Shown here one piece after another: positions 63,852 to 64,000 of a stretch of DNA of 64,000 nucleotides (its first letter is position 1; the number at the start of each line of letters is the position of its first letter). The notes beneath the pieces were generated by a model. The model saw nothing but the letters and a program-made list of their open reading frames with translations. It did not search any database and was not told the origin of the DNA. Source of the DNA: Neospora caninum Liverpool (Eukaryota; Apicomplexa; Conoidasida; Eucoccidiorida; Sarcocystidae); assembly GCF_000208865.1 (NCBI RefSeq), contig NC_018396.1:6653295-6717294 (forward strand), read 5' to 3'. The position numbers and the translations under genes are program-made.

Positions 63852-64000
63852 TGTGTATATTCCAAGGCAAAGCACACCGACGGAAGTCCGTGTTTTAAGT
63901 CGGGCGCTGCGTCTTGGCTCGTCGACGGGCCGGGAGCTCAGAGGCAAAAAGAGAGAGGTAGGAAAAACGCGGTTGGATTTCCTCAAATGAAGCGGTACGA
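63852..64000. other. Upstream flank of the ZMAT2-like gene
   Basis: These 149 bases up to the window edge precede the ZMAT2-like ATG. The frame stays open upstream to a Met at 63986, but that part has no repeat or domain. I see no other feature. Confidence 0.4.

Overview
The window looks like a nuclear chromosome segment of a tissue-cyst-forming coccidian (Toxoplasma/Neospora/Hammondia type). The evidence is a large array of intact SRS (SAG1-related sequence) surface-antigen genes, which is a family signature of that group. Flanking housekeeping genes are intron-rich with GT/AG borders, spacers hold long TA/GATA microsatellites and CT-rich leaders, and start codons sit in AAATG contexts. The sequence alone does not separate the genera.

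Layout. Positions 1-6532 (minus strand) hold eight phase-consistent exons of a Notchless/NLE1-type WD40 ribosome-assembly factor whose 3' end runs off the left edge. A 1.6 kb divergent promoter region with three GCATGC boxes follows. Positions 8172-11446 (plus strand) hold a three-exon gene for an ADAT3-like non-catalytic subunit of the tRNA A34 deaminase. Positions 11680-57818 (minus strand) hold 15 tandem, intronless, intact SRS genes. Each encodes a signal peptide, two cysteine-patterned SRS domains joined by an acidic Gln/Pro-rich linker, and a hydrophobic GPI-anchor-type tail. Positions 57819-60856 hold no gene I recognise. Positions 60857-63851 (minus strand) hold a four-exon ZMAT2/Snu23-type spliceosomal zinc-finger gene with a very long repeat-bearing N-terminal extension.

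The most interesting structure is in the SRS array. The spacers fall into recurring types, and read left to right their order is A B C D A D B E F C G H I C. Each recurring spacer type usually carries the same 3' gene end on its left and often the same 5' gene end on its right, so the copied unit tends to run from the middle of one gene to the middle of the next. The membrane-proximal domain 2 is nearly uniform in most genes while domain 1 is diverse. This is what repeated unequal exchange and gene conversion anchored in domain 2 would produce: new domain 1, promoter and 3'-end combinations from a fixed chassis.

In domain 1, six proteins keep six cysteines, eight have lost the fourth cysteine (L-C-Y-K-C has become L-Y/F-Y-K-C), and one has lost both the third and the fourth. 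A conserved block 40-170 bp upstream of most start codons is shared by otherwise unrelated spacers and is a candidate promoter or leader element. Exon borders were derived by hand from splice consensus, reading phase and family similarity; no search was run.
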